DNA of 37,102 nt, from assembly GCF_014649855.1 (NCBI RefSeq), contig NZ_BMTV01000037.1, positions 1-37,102 on the forward strand, in the 5' to 3' direction. The notes beneath the pieces were generated by a model. That model ran no database searches, had not been told where the DNA came from, and was given only the letters and a program-made list of their open reading frames with translations. The position numbers and the translations under genes were made by a program. How positions within the stretch are numbered: the first letter of the stretch is position 1; every line of letters starts with the position of its first letter. Source of the stretch: Streptomyces roseolus. GTDB lineage: Bacteria; Actinomycetota; Actinomycetes; Streptomycetales; Streptomycetaceae. This document shows positions 23,692-31,911 of the stretch, one piece after another.

Positions 23692-26666
23692 GGGACCAGT
23701 CCCTCGACGTCGCCGTCACCGGGATGCACGCCCGGCTGCCGGGTCCCGAGGATGCCGAGAAGTGGTGGGCGGCCGTCTGTGCCGGAGAAGTGCTGACCAG
23801 CAAGCTCGATCTGCAGGAGCTCCGAGAGGCGGGCGTACCCCGGCGCGTGCTGGAGTCTGCGTCCTACGTGCCCGTCCGCGGCCGGATCCCGGACAGCGAG
23901 CGGTTCGACGCCGAGCTCTTCGGGATCAGCCCTCGGGAGGCGGAGCTCATGGACCCGCAGCACCGGCTGATGCTCGAGGCGAGCTGGGCGGCGCTGGAGG
24001 ACGCGGGTCGCAGTCCCGTGGCGGACACGCTCCGCACGGGGGTCTTCGCGTCGTCCAGCACCAGCAAGTACATGGCACGGATCCTGGGCAACCCGGAGGA
24101 GGTCTCCTCGGACGCCATGGAAGCCCTGACCGTCGGCACCGGCCGGGACTTCATGGCCAGCCGCGTCGCGTACAAGCTCGGCCTGCAGGGCCCTGCCGTC
24201 AGTGTGCTGACGGCGTGTTCGTCCTCGCTCGTCGCGGTCCATCTGGCCGTACAGGCGCTCAACAACGGCGACTGCGACCAAGCCGTCGTCGTCGCGGCGT
24301 CGGTCGGATTCCCGCAGGGCGGCTACACATACGTCCGTGGCGGGATCATGGCGGCCGACGGCCGCTGCCGGCCGTTCGACGCCCAGGCCGGCGGCACCGT
24401 CGGCGGGTCGGGTGTCGTCGCGGTGGTCCTGCGCCGCCTGGAGGACATCGCTGCGGACGCCCCGGCGTACGGAGTGATCATCGGCTCGGCCGTCAACAAC
24501 GACGGCTCGGGCAAGGCGGGCTTCAGCGCTCCCTCGGCGGCGGGCCAGGCCGCCGCCATCCGGGCCGCCTTGCAGGCGGGCGACGTTCCGGCCGACTCCC
24601 TGGGGTACATCGAGACCCATGGCACCGGCACCTACATCGGTGACCCCATCGAGTGGACCTCCACGTCCAACGCCCTGCGGGCAGCCGGGGCGGGCGACGC
24701 CCGGATTGCCGTGGGCGCGGTGAAGGCGAACATCGGCCACCTCGACGCTGCCGCCGGGCTGGCCTCCCTCTTCAAGGCCCTCCAGGTGGTGGGCCGCGGC
24801 GAGGTGCCGCCGGTCGCGAACTTCGGCGCACTCAACCCCCATCTCGTGGACATCGACTCCCCGCTCTACGTTCCGACGGAGACGCAGCAGTGGCGCGGCC
24901 CCGAACCGCGCCGGGCGGGCATCAGCTCGTTCGGCATCGGCGGCACCAACGCTCACGTCGTCATCGAGGCGCCCCCGGATCCCGCTCCGCCGCTGCCGTC
25001 CGCGGCGGACCGAGCCCCGGTCGTGCTGCTCTCCGCGGTCCGCCCCGACGCGCTCGAGCGCGTCGCGGCCGGCCTCGCCGAGCATCTGCAGCGCCACGAC
25101 GTGGCTGTCGTGGACGTGGCGCACACGCTGTCGGTCGGGCGGGCCCCCCTGCGGGAGCGGCTCGCCGTGGCCGGCAGCACTCGTGGCGAGATCGCCGAGG
25201 CCCTGCGGGGCGATGGCCGGCAGGCGGTCCGCGGCCGGGTACCGCTGACGGGCGCCAGGCCCCTGGTCTTCGTGCTGCCCGGCCAGGGGTCCCAGCGACC
25301 GGGCATGGCGCTGCCGTTCCTGGAACGGCTGCCCGGATTCGACACCGCCATGTGTGAGTGCCTGGATGTCATGGAGCCGGCTCTGGCCCAGACGGTGCGC
25401 CGCGCCCTGCTCGACCGGGACTTCCCCGTCTCCCGGCTTCAGCAGACCGACCTGGCACAGCCCGCGCTCTTCACCGTGGAATACGCCGCCGTGCGGGCCC
25501 TCGCCGGAGTGGGACTGCGGCCGGTGGCCCTCGCCGGTCACAGCCTCGGTGAGGTGACGGCGGCCTGCCTGGCCGGGGTCATGGACCTGCGCACCGCGGT
25601 TGAGTTCGTCGCCCTGCGGGCCCGGTCCATGCACGACTGCCCACCCGGCGCGATGCTTGCAGTCGCGTGCTCGGAGGACGGTGCCCGTGCCCTTCTGCGG
25701 GAGGCGGGCACCACCGGTGCCGTCGGGCTGGGAATCGCCGCGGTCAACGGTCCGGAGAACTGTGTGATCAGCGGTCCGGTCGATGCCGTGGACGCCTTGG
25801 CGCAGCTGATCCAAGACCGGGTTGCGAGCCGCAGGCTGCTCACTGCACACGCCTTCCACTCGGCCGCCATGGAACCGGCGGCTGCCGCGCTTCGCGGCTG
25901 CCTCCCGAGCGGTGCGGCCGGGGTGTCGTCCCTGCCCTTCGTCACCAACGTCGACGGATCGGTGGTCCCGCAGGGCACGAAGGTGCCGCTGACGCGGTTC
26001 GCCGACAGTGTCCGAGCCCCGGTCCGCTTCGGTGACGGCCTGGCCGCCCTGCTCGCGGTCTTCCCGGACGCCCTTGCGGTCGAGGTCGGGCCTGGGCAGG
26101 CGCTGTCGGCGATGGCCGTCGCCACGGGGATGGACGCGGTGGCGCTGTCGCCGGGCAAGGATCCGCGGCCCGGGCATGAGTTCGCCATGGCGCTCGCCGC
26201 CCTGTGGACCCAGGGGCAGCCGCTCGACCCGGCCGTGCTCGCCCCGGCGGGGCGCCGCCTCCACTTGCCCGGCACCGTCTTCGGCGGCGCCCGGCACATC
26301 GCCCCCGAGACCAAGTGGCCCGCCGCCGAGGCGGCCGCCGTCCCGGAGCCGGGCGCACTGGCAGCGCGCGCCCCGGAGTCCGCGCCTGCGACAGAGGCCG
26401 GGTCCGGCGCCGCGCCGGTGCCTGCCGAGGAGGTCGCGGCCGCCTGGCGCGACCTGCTGGGGCACACCCATCTCGCCAAGGACGCCGGATTCGTCGACAG
26501 CGGCGGGGATTCGCTGCTGCTGATCCGACTGGCCCGCCGCCTGGAGCAGACGTTCGACCTGGAGATACCGCTACGCGAACTGATGCTGGCGCAGGCCTTC
26601 GGTGACCAGGTCCGCCTCGTCGAACGGCTCGTGACGTCGTCATCCCCGGAGGTATCGGATGAGTAA
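23688..26666 (+). CDS. type I PKS module KS-AT-ACP, malonyl-specific, non-reducing
   Basis: 992 residues from GTG 23688, overlapping the NRPS stop (GTGA). The ketosynthase has TACSSS (Cys177), ETHGTGT (His311) and NIGHLDAAAG (His351), all intact. The acyltransferase has GQGSQRPGM and GHSLGE (Ser619). The HAFH signature at 721-724 is the one associated with malonyl-CoA, not methylmalonyl-CoA. The carrier domain has VDSGGDSLL (Ser942). No ketoreductase, dehydratase or enoylreductase is present, so the extension should leave a beta-keto group. Placed right after the NRPS module, it would extend the aminoacyl chain by C2. Confidence 0.93.
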   Translation: MRDQSLDVAVTGMHARLPGPEDAEKWWAAVCAGEVLTSKLDLQELREAGVPRRVLESASYVPVRGRIPDSERFDAELFGISPREAELMDPQHRLMLEASWAALEDAGRSPVADTLRTGVFASSSTSKYMARILGNPEEVSSDAMEALTVGTGRDFMASRVAYKLGLQGPAVSVLTACSSSLVAVHLAVQALNNGDCDQAVVVAASVGFPQGGYTYVRGGIMAADGRCRPFDAQAGGTVGGSGVVAVVLRRLEDIAADAPAYGVIIGSAVNNDGSGKAGFSAPSAAGQAAAIRAALQAGDVPADSLGYIETHGTGTYIGDPIEWTSTSNALRAAGAGDARIAVGAVKANIGHLDAAAGLASLFKALQVVGRGEVPPVANFGALNPHLVDIDSPLYVPTETQQWRGPEPRRAGISSFGIGGTNAHVVIEAPPDPAPPLPSAADRAPVVLLSAVRPDALERVAAGLAEHLQRHDVAVVDVAHTLSVGRAPLRERLAVAGSTRGEIAEALRGDGRQAVRGRVPLTGARPLVFVLPGQGSQRPGMALPFLERLPGFDTAMCECLDVMEPALAQTVRRALLDRDFPVSRLQQTDLAQPALFTVEYAAVRALAGVGLRPVALAGHSLGEVTAACLAGVMDLRTAVEFVALRARSMHDCPPGAMLAVACSEDGARALLREAGTTGAVGLGIAAVNGPENCVISGPVDAVDALAQLIQDRVASRRLLTAHAFHSAAMEPAAAALRGCLPSGAAGVSSLPFVTNVDGSVVPQGTKVPLTRFADSVRAPVRFGDGLAALLAVFPDALAVEVGPGQALSAMAVATGMDAVALSPGKDPRPGHEFAMALAALWTQGQPLDPAVLAPAGRRLHLPGTVFGGARHIAPETKWPAAEAAAVPEPGALAARAPESAPATEAGSGAAPVPAEEVAAAWRDLLGHTHLAKDAGFVDSGGDSLLLIRLARRLEQTFDLEIPLRELMLAQAFGDQVRLVERLVTSSSPEVSDE

Positions 26667-28476
26667 CAGTAGCCATCAGCAGCACTTCGAGTGCATCGGC
26701 ACCGCGTTCCGGCGGCAGGTGGTCGCCCATCCCGACAAGATCGCGGCCTGGGACGCGGACGGCAGTTCCACCTTCGCCGAACTGTGGGAACAGGCGGTAC
26801 GACTGGCCGGCGCCCTGCGGTTGCGAGGGGTGGACGCCGGCGACGCCGTCGGCCTCCACGGCGTCGGCGACCGCGACTCGATCGTCGCCATGCTCGGCAT
26901 TCTGCTGGCCGGCGGCCATTTCGTGCCCGTAGACCCCGGGTACCCCGCCGAACGCGTGGAGCGCATGATGGCACTTTCGGGTGCGTCACTGCTGCTCCGC
27001 ACGGCGGCACACCCGCTGCCGGGCACGGTCGGCCTCGGGACTCCGCACGTGCGCGAGCTCATCGCGGAGACCCCCGCGGGCGAGGCCGACCCCGCCGGAC
27101 TGCCTGCGGGTTCACCCGACCGGCTCGCCTATGTGCTCTTCACCTCGGGGTCGACCGGTGCCCCCAAGGCCGTGGGAGTCCCGCACGGGGCACTCACCGC
27201 GTTGTGTCTGCGGGACGGGCCGGTCCGACGGAGTCCGGACGAGGTCTTCCTCGTCAACACCGTCCTGACCTTCGACCCGTCGATGCTGGAGATATGGTCG
27301 GCGCTGCTCGTGGGCGCCTCCGTGCTGTGCGCGCCGCGCACGGCGCTGAGCCTGCACGAGACAGCGGCACTGCTGGCCGACCCCCGGGTGACCACCGCCG
27401 TCCTCACGCCCGCCGTCTTCGCGCTCGTGGCCGAAAGTCATGTGGAGGCCCTGCGCGCACTGCACTGCCTGATCGTCGGTGGCGACGTGATGCCGTTCGA
27501 GCACGCGGTGCGGGTCCGGAACTTGTGCCCGGCGCTCGAACTCGTCAACTGTTACGGGCCCACCGAGAACACCATCGTCAGCACGGCCTTCTCGCTCAAG
27601 GACTGGGAGCCGTCCGGGACTTCGGTCCCGATCGGCGGGGCCGTCGCGGGCTCGACCTGCTACGTGCTGGACGAGGAACTGCGGCCGCTGCCGCCCGGTG
27701 AGGTCGGTGACCTCTACGTCGGAGGCGACCGGCTGGCCGTGGGGTACGTCGGTGACACCGGCCTCACACAGGAGCGGTTCGTCACCGATCCCTTCTCGGC
27801 GGCGCCCGGCGCCCGCATGTACCGGACCGGTGACCGGGCTTGCCTGAACACCGACGGAACACTGGAGTTCCGGGGCCGTGAGGACGCGGAGATCAAGGTG
27901 CGCGGCTTCCGCGTGAACCTCGCCGAGGTCGAGGCACTGGTCGTGGACGACGAGGATGTCGCCGAGACGGTCGCCATTCCCGTGGGTACCGGGCATGACC
28001 GCCGGGTCGTGGCCTTCGTACGCCCCCGGGTGGTGACGGCGGATGCCAAGGAGATCCGGGCGCGGGTCGCCGAGCGCGCACCGCAGCATCTGGTACCGGA
28101 CGACCTGATCCTGGTGGCCGGCTTCCCGCTGAAGGCGTCCGGGAAGATCGACACGACGGCTCTGGCAGCCGGATACCGGCCGGAGCGGTCAGCCGGGACC
28201 GCAGCCGCGGCGGGTGGGGGCGCCGGAGTCGTCGGGGACGCCGACGTGAAGTCGCGGCTGGCCCGGATGTGGGAAGAGAGCACGGGTGGCGCCTCCGCTC
28301 ACGACGGCTACGACTTCTTCAGCGCAGGCGGTTCCTCGCTCGACCTCATCCGCCTGATCGACAACATCTCCTCGGGATTCGGTGTGTTCCTCGACTTCGA
28401 GGACGTCTACGGGCTGCGCGACTTCGATGAGCTGCTCGTGATGGTTCAGGACCGGTCTCAGCGGGAGCGCGCATGA
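26659..28476 (+). CDS. NRPS A-T didomain, unassigned substrate
   Basis: 605 residues, overlapping the PKS stop by 8 bp. Adenylation motifs are complete: FTSGSTGAPKA (161-171), CYGPTENT (about 298), YRTGD, GREDAEIKVRGFRVNL (about 406) and ASGKID (about 493). The thiolation domain FFSAGGSSLDLI has Ser560. Specificity residues read by eye are D-P-L-V-I-G-C-I-V plus Lys. Asp at the first position implies an alpha-amino acid, but I know no exact match to this code. There is no condensation domain in the protein. The free C domain two genes downstream may serve it. Confidence 0.9.
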   Translation: MSNSSHQQHFECIGTAFRRQVVAHPDKIAAWDADGSSTFAELWEQAVRLAGALRLRGVDAGDAVGLHGVGDRDSIVAMLGILLAGGHFVPVDPGYPAERVERMMALSGASLLLRTAAHPLPGTVGLGTPHVRELIAETPAGEADPAGLPAGSPDRLAYVLFTSGSTGAPKAVGVPHGALTALCLRDGPVRRSPDEVFLVNTVLTFDPSMLEIWSALLVGASVLCAPRTALSLHETAALLADPRVTTAVLTPAVFALVAESHVEALRALHCLIVGGDVMPFEHAVRVRNLCPALELVNCYGPTENTIVSTAFSLKDWEPSGTSVPIGGAVAGSTCYVLDEELRPLPPGEVGDLYVGGDRLAVGYVGDTGLTQERFVTDPFSAAPGARMYRTGDRACLNTDGTLEFRGREDAEIKVRGFRVNLAEVEALVVDDEDVAETVAIPVGTGHDRRVVAFVRPRVVTADAKEIRARVAERAPQHLVPDDLILVAGFPLKASGKIDTTALAAGYRPERSAGTAAAAGGGAGVVGDADVKSRLARMWEESTGGASAHDGYDFFSAGGSSLDLIRLIDNISSGFGVFLDFEDVYGLRDFDELLVMVQDRSQRERA

Positions 28477-29231
28477 AAACCGTTCGTATCCTCAAGGCCC
28501 GGCCCCAGGCCCCGCGGCGCCTCGTATGCTTCCCGCACGCCGGTGGCTCGGCGAGCTTCTACCGTGACTGGGGCGCAGGCCGCGAGGACATCGAGGTACT
28601 GGCGGTGCAGTATCCGGGCCGTGCGGACCGGCTCGCCGAGCCGGCCCACGGGGACCTGCTCGAACTCGCCGAGGAGAGTGCTGCCGCACTGCTGCCCCTG
28701 CTGGACGGCCGGCCGGTCACCGTCGTCGGCCACAGCATGGGCGCGATCGTCGCCTTCGAGGCCGTCCGCCGGATCGAGGCGGCGGACGGCGCGGTCCGCC
28801 GCCTGGTCGCCTCGGCCGCACGGGCACCGCACGACCCCCGTCACGTCTCGGCGCTCGGAACCGAATGGGACGATGAGGCAGCGGTGCGCAGCATCGTCGC
28901 CATGGGGCAGACGGACGCGGCGCTGATGGCCGACCCCCGGGTCCGGGAGCTCGTGCTTCCCTATCTCAGGGCCGACTTCGAGCTCTTCCAGCGCTACGCG
29001 TACCAGCCGGCGACCGCCCTCTCCTGCGAGGTGCTCGTCGTGCACGGCGTGGAGGACGACCACGTGCGCGCCCCACAGGCCGACTTGTGGCGGGAGCTCA
29101 CCCAGGGCCGGTTTGCACATGTGGTAGTCCCGGGCGGGCACTTCTACCTCTCTCCCGAACCACCGCTCGACCTGTTCCTGGGCGAACTGCCGGTCACCGC
29201 CGACAACAGCCATGTACTCAGCGGAAGTTGA
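28473..29231 (+). CDS. type II (editing) thioesterase
   Basis: 252 residues, ATGA overlap with the A-T gene. Alpha/beta hydrolase of the GrsT/RifR class: CFPHAGGSASFYRDW, VQYPGRADR, VVGHSMGAIVAFE (Ser88), VHGVEDDHV (catalytic Asp) and VPGGHFYL (His223). Stand-alone type II thioesterases remove wrong acyl groups from carrier proteins. Because the assembly line has no fused thioesterase, this enzyme could also take part in release, although its motifs look like an editing enzyme. Confidence 0.93.
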   Translation: MKTVRILKARPQAPRRLVCFPHAGGSASFYRDWGAGREDIEVLAVQYPGRADRLAEPAHGDLLELAEESAAALLPLLDGRPVTVVGHSMGAIVAFEAVRRIEAADGAVRRLVASAARAPHDPRHVSALGTEWDDEAAVRSIVAMGQTDAALMADPRVRELVLPYLRADFELFQRYAYQPATALSCEVLVVHGVEDDHVRAPQADLWRELTQGRFAHVVVPGGHFYLSPEPPLDLFLGELPVTADNSHVLSGS

Positions 29232-29270
29232 ACTGCCTTGACCGAATTCCAGCCTGTAGGGGACAGCGGC

Positions 29271-30557
29271 ATGACCCGGATACCCACCAGCACCACCCAG
29301 ACCAAGCGCCTGGCGCTGCTGCACGGACCGGACCGCTGGTGGAAGCCGCCGCTGGTGCACGCCATGTCCTACCCGGGCCGCTTCGACGTCCCCCGGCTGC
29401 AGACGGCACTTAGCCTGCTGGCACGCCGGCACAGTGGGCTGCGCACCCACTTCCTGCCCGACGGGTCGATCGACGAGGCCGGCTGCCTGCCGGCGCAGGA
29501 GGCCTCCTGGCCGTTCACGTTCGTCGAAGCAGACCCCGACGAGACGAAGGCGGCGGCGCAGGAGGCCGAGGCGTACACCTGGCTGCAGGCCGACTTCGAC
29601 CCGTACGAGCGGCCGTTGGTCCGTGCGCTGCTGCTGCGCCGGTCCCAGGACGACGTCCTGGGCCTGTCCGTCGAGCACAGCCTCTTCGACGGTCACTCCG
29701 CCCGCATCCTGATCGAGGACCTGTCCACCGTCTACGAGGGCTTGGAGAGCCGGCCCGAGTCGGCGTTCGACGTCCTGGCCTCGGACGCCGTGGCGTTCGC
29801 CCGGGACGAGCGCCGGTGGCTGGACGGCGACGAGGGTGGCGCCGCACTCGCGTGGTGGGACGAGCACAACGCGGGTCTCGGCCCGTATCCGCGGCTCCAG
29901 CTTCCGGAGACCGGGCCGTTCGACCCCGACGAGACGACTATCTACTACTCGGTCCCGCTGGCCGAGGACGAGGTGGCGAGCCTGCAATCGCGCAGGCTCG
30001 CTCTGCGGCTGTCGCCCTTCATGCTGGCCGCCGCGGCCGTGACGGTCACCTTGCGCGAGTACGCCCCCACGGACGACGTGGCGTTCCTGTTCTCCAACTC
30101 GCGCCGCTCGTGGCCCTCCACGAAGGAGCTGGTGGCCTACTGCGCCAACCGCTCGCTGCTGCGCCTCGACGCCGCCCGGACCGATTCGGTCGCCTCGGTG
30201 GCCGGGAGGGTGCGCGCCGCGTCCATGAAGGCGATACACCACAGCATGTACAGCCACGAGGAGTACATGCGCACCCGGTTCCCCGACTCGTGGGAGCGTC
30301 AGCCGCACACCCCGTACCTGCTCCTCAACGTCATGGAGCAGCGCACCGTCCCGACGATCGCCGGACTGCCCTCCCCGCGGGTGTCGCTGCCGACCCGGCC
30401 GGGCGTCTACAACCCGCCCGGCATCGGCCTCAACCTTGCCATCCACCGCGACGGTACGGGGGTACTGCTCAGCTTCCACCCGCAGGGCATGTACGACCGT
30501 TCCTTCATCGAGGAGCTCACGTGCACCGTCGCGAGGCGGTGCGTCACCGGTGAGTGA
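29271..30557 (+). CDS. stand-alone NRPS condensation domain
   Basis: About 428 residues. The fold is that of condensation enzymes, with EHSLFDG (135-141) replacing HHxxxDG. The catalytic second His (His136) and the Asp-Gly are kept, and the first His is Glu. A late FLFSNSRRSWP-to-AYCANRSLL segment corresponds to the latch region. Free C domains such as VibH join a carrier-bound acyl group to a free or carrier-bound amine. This one may use the amino acid on the A-T didomain, or release the chain onto a soluble amine. I prefer ATG 29271, because AGGGGA lies seven bases upstream, over TTG 29238. The gene ends at a very long palindrome. Confidence 0.85.
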   Translation: MTRIPTSTTQTKRLALLHGPDRWWKPPLVHAMSYPGRFDVPRLQTALSLLARRHSGLRTHFLPDGSIDEAGCLPAQEASWPFTFVEADPDETKAAAQEAEAYTWLQADFDPYERPLVRALLLRRSQDDVLGLSVEHSLFDGHSARILIEDLSTVYEGLESRPESAFDVLASDAVAFARDERRWLDGDEGGAALAWWDEHNAGLGPYPRLQLPETGPFDPDETTIYYSVPLAEDEVASLQSRRLALRLSPFMLAAAAVTVTLREYAPTDDVAFLFSNSRRSWPSTKELVAYCANRSLLRLDAARTDSVASVAGRVRAASMKAIHHSMYSHEEYMRTRFPDSWERQPHTPYLLLNVMEQRTVPTIAGLPSPRVSLPTRPGVYNPPGIGLNLAIHRDGTGVLLSFHPQGMYDRSFIEELTCTVARRCVTGE

Positions 30558-30560
30558 GTG

Positions 30561-30632
30561 ACGGCGCGCCATGACGAACTGGCCGGGAGGAGCCCAGGGG
30601 CTCCTCCCGGCCAGTTCGTCATGGCGCGCCGT
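30561..30632. terminator. perfect 35-bp palindrome between convergent operons
   Basis: Bases 30561-30595 are the exact reverse complement of 30598-30632, leaving a two-base centre (AG). It starts 3 bp after the C-domain stop and ends 4 bp before the stop of the convergent ATP-grasp gene. It must act as a two-way terminator. The length and perfection are far beyond the usual 8-15 bp stems. Confidence 0.8.
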
Positions 30633-30636
30633 GCGG

Positions 30637-31911
30637 TCAGCGCCGTGCGGCCGGCACCGCCGTCTCGATCACGAAGCGCCGGGCAACTCGCACCCGCAGT
30701 TCCTCCAGCTCCTCGGGCGTCTCGGCCCCGAACACGACGAACAGGTACCACTCGGAGGGGTGGCTGAGCCGCACCCGGTCGCCGACCTTCCTCGAGCACC
30801 GCCAGCTGATCACGCCGGGGAACGCGGCGAACTCCTCGTCCGAAGGGATGGAAGTGATTACGCCCGGCTTCTCCGGCCGCAGGTGCACACCGGCGATGTA
30901 GCGGTGTTTCCGGTCCGGTGGCGGGCAGGTGCCCGTGGCGGCGGCCTGGCCCACCAGGCTCCAGATGGAGTGCCCCAGATGGGCGCTGAGCATGTCGGGG
31001 ATCCAGCCGCCGCTGACCCGGGTCGCGATCTCCGAGAAGACGAGCTCGCCGTTCGGCCGGATGAAGGTCTCCATATGCGTGGCGCCCTCCTTGATGCCGA
31101 GCACGCCGTTGATCCGCTGGTGGATCTCGCGTGCCTGACGCACCAGGTCCGGATGCTCCTCGGGCAGCAGCACCCGGGAACCGTCCATGCTCGCCGCGTC
31201 CTCGTCGTCGGCGATGGCGAGCCTCGGCGTGTGGTACTGGTGCAGCACGAAGGTGAGCGGTTCGCCGTCCGCCCAGATCGCGTCCACGCACAGCTCGCTG
31301 CCGGTGACGAACTCCTCGACGATCAGCTGCTTGGAGTTCAGTAGCGGCTCGAAGGTGAAGTCGGCCGTCACCACCGCGAGTTCCTCGGCATCCTTGGCAC
31401 GCACCGTGCTCATGGAGCCGTAGCCGGCCGCGGGCTTCACGATGACGGGCATGGTGAGCGCCTCGGCCAAGGCCGCGACTGCCGCCCGATCGGTCGCATC
31501 CGGCAGCGACATGAAGCCGGTGACCGGCACTCCGGCGTCCCGCACCCGCTGCTTCATCAGACGCTTGTCCCGGTGCGAGACGGGGTACAGCGGGTCGGCC
31601 ACGGTTCCCAGGAGAACCCCGAGATAGCCGGCGCCGAACTGGCACAGCTCACCGTGTCCGATCACGAGATCGACCTCCCGGTCGCGTAGCCGGATGTCGA
31701 CGGCGACCCCCGACAGCTCCTCCAGGGAGTCGAAGCTGCCCACGCGGTACACGCCCAGACAGCGGTCCAGCAGCTCCTCTTCGAGGTCTTCGTGCCGCAG
31801 GTCGTAGCGGTCGAGCACCAGGTAGACGCCCGCGCCGCAGTCCAGCAGAGAACTCACAATCTCCGTCTGCCACTTGCAGACCACGACGGTCCGTCTGCCG
31901 TTCGCTTGCAT
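30637..31911 (-). CDS. ATP-grasp ligase, copy 2
   Basis: 424 residues. It begins with a Rossmann-like pre-ATP-grasp domain (TVVVCKWQTEIVSSLLDCGAG...LVIGHGELCQFGAGYLG). The ATP-grasp domain follows: HRDKRLMKQRVRDAGVPV, MPVIVKPAAGYGSMSTV, QLIVEEFVTGSELCVDAI, and THMETFIRPNGELVFSEIATRVSGGW with the Glu ligands. It resembles carboxylate-amine ligases of the BacD/CarB-like group and is only distantly similar to copy 1. ATG 31911 is preceded by GAGGAG and overlaps the upstream stop (TGATG). In a unit with a discrete A domain and ACP, it may couple an amino acid to another amine or to a carrier, as BtrJ does in butirosin. That role is inference. Confidence 0.85.
   Translation of the reverse strand: MQANGRRTVVVCKWQTEIVSSLLDCGAGVYLVLDRYDLRHEDLEEELLDRCLGVYRVGSFDSLEELSGVAVDIRLRDREVDLVIGHGELCQFGAGYLGVLLGTVADPLYPVSHRDKRLMKQRVRDAGVPVTGFMSLPDATDRAAVAALAEALTMPVIVKPAAGYGSMSTVRAKDAEELAVVTADFTFEPLLNSKQLIVEEFVTGSELCVDAIWADGEPLTFVLHQYHTPRLAIADDEDAASMDGSRVLLPEEHPDLVRQAREIHQRINGVLGIKEGATHMETFIRPNGELVFSEIATRVSGGWIPDMLSAHLGHSIWSLVGQAAATGTCPPPDRKHRYIAGVHLRPEKPGVITSIPSDEEFAAFPGVISWRCSRKVGDRVRLSHPSEWYLFVVFGAETPEELEELRVRVARRFVIETAVPAARR

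Noticed and set aside
20977..26471. Very long antisense open frames opposite the NRPS and PKS genes
   Set aside because: In GC-rich DNA the strand opposite a real gene is often open. These frames have poor codon bias, Arg/Gly/Pro-rich low-complexity products and no domains, while the plus strand holds complete NRPS and PKS motifs.
28458..30572. Antisense frame of about 700 codons opposite the thioesterase and C-domain genes
   Set aside because: Shadow of two genes with intact catalytic motifs; no recognisable protein content.
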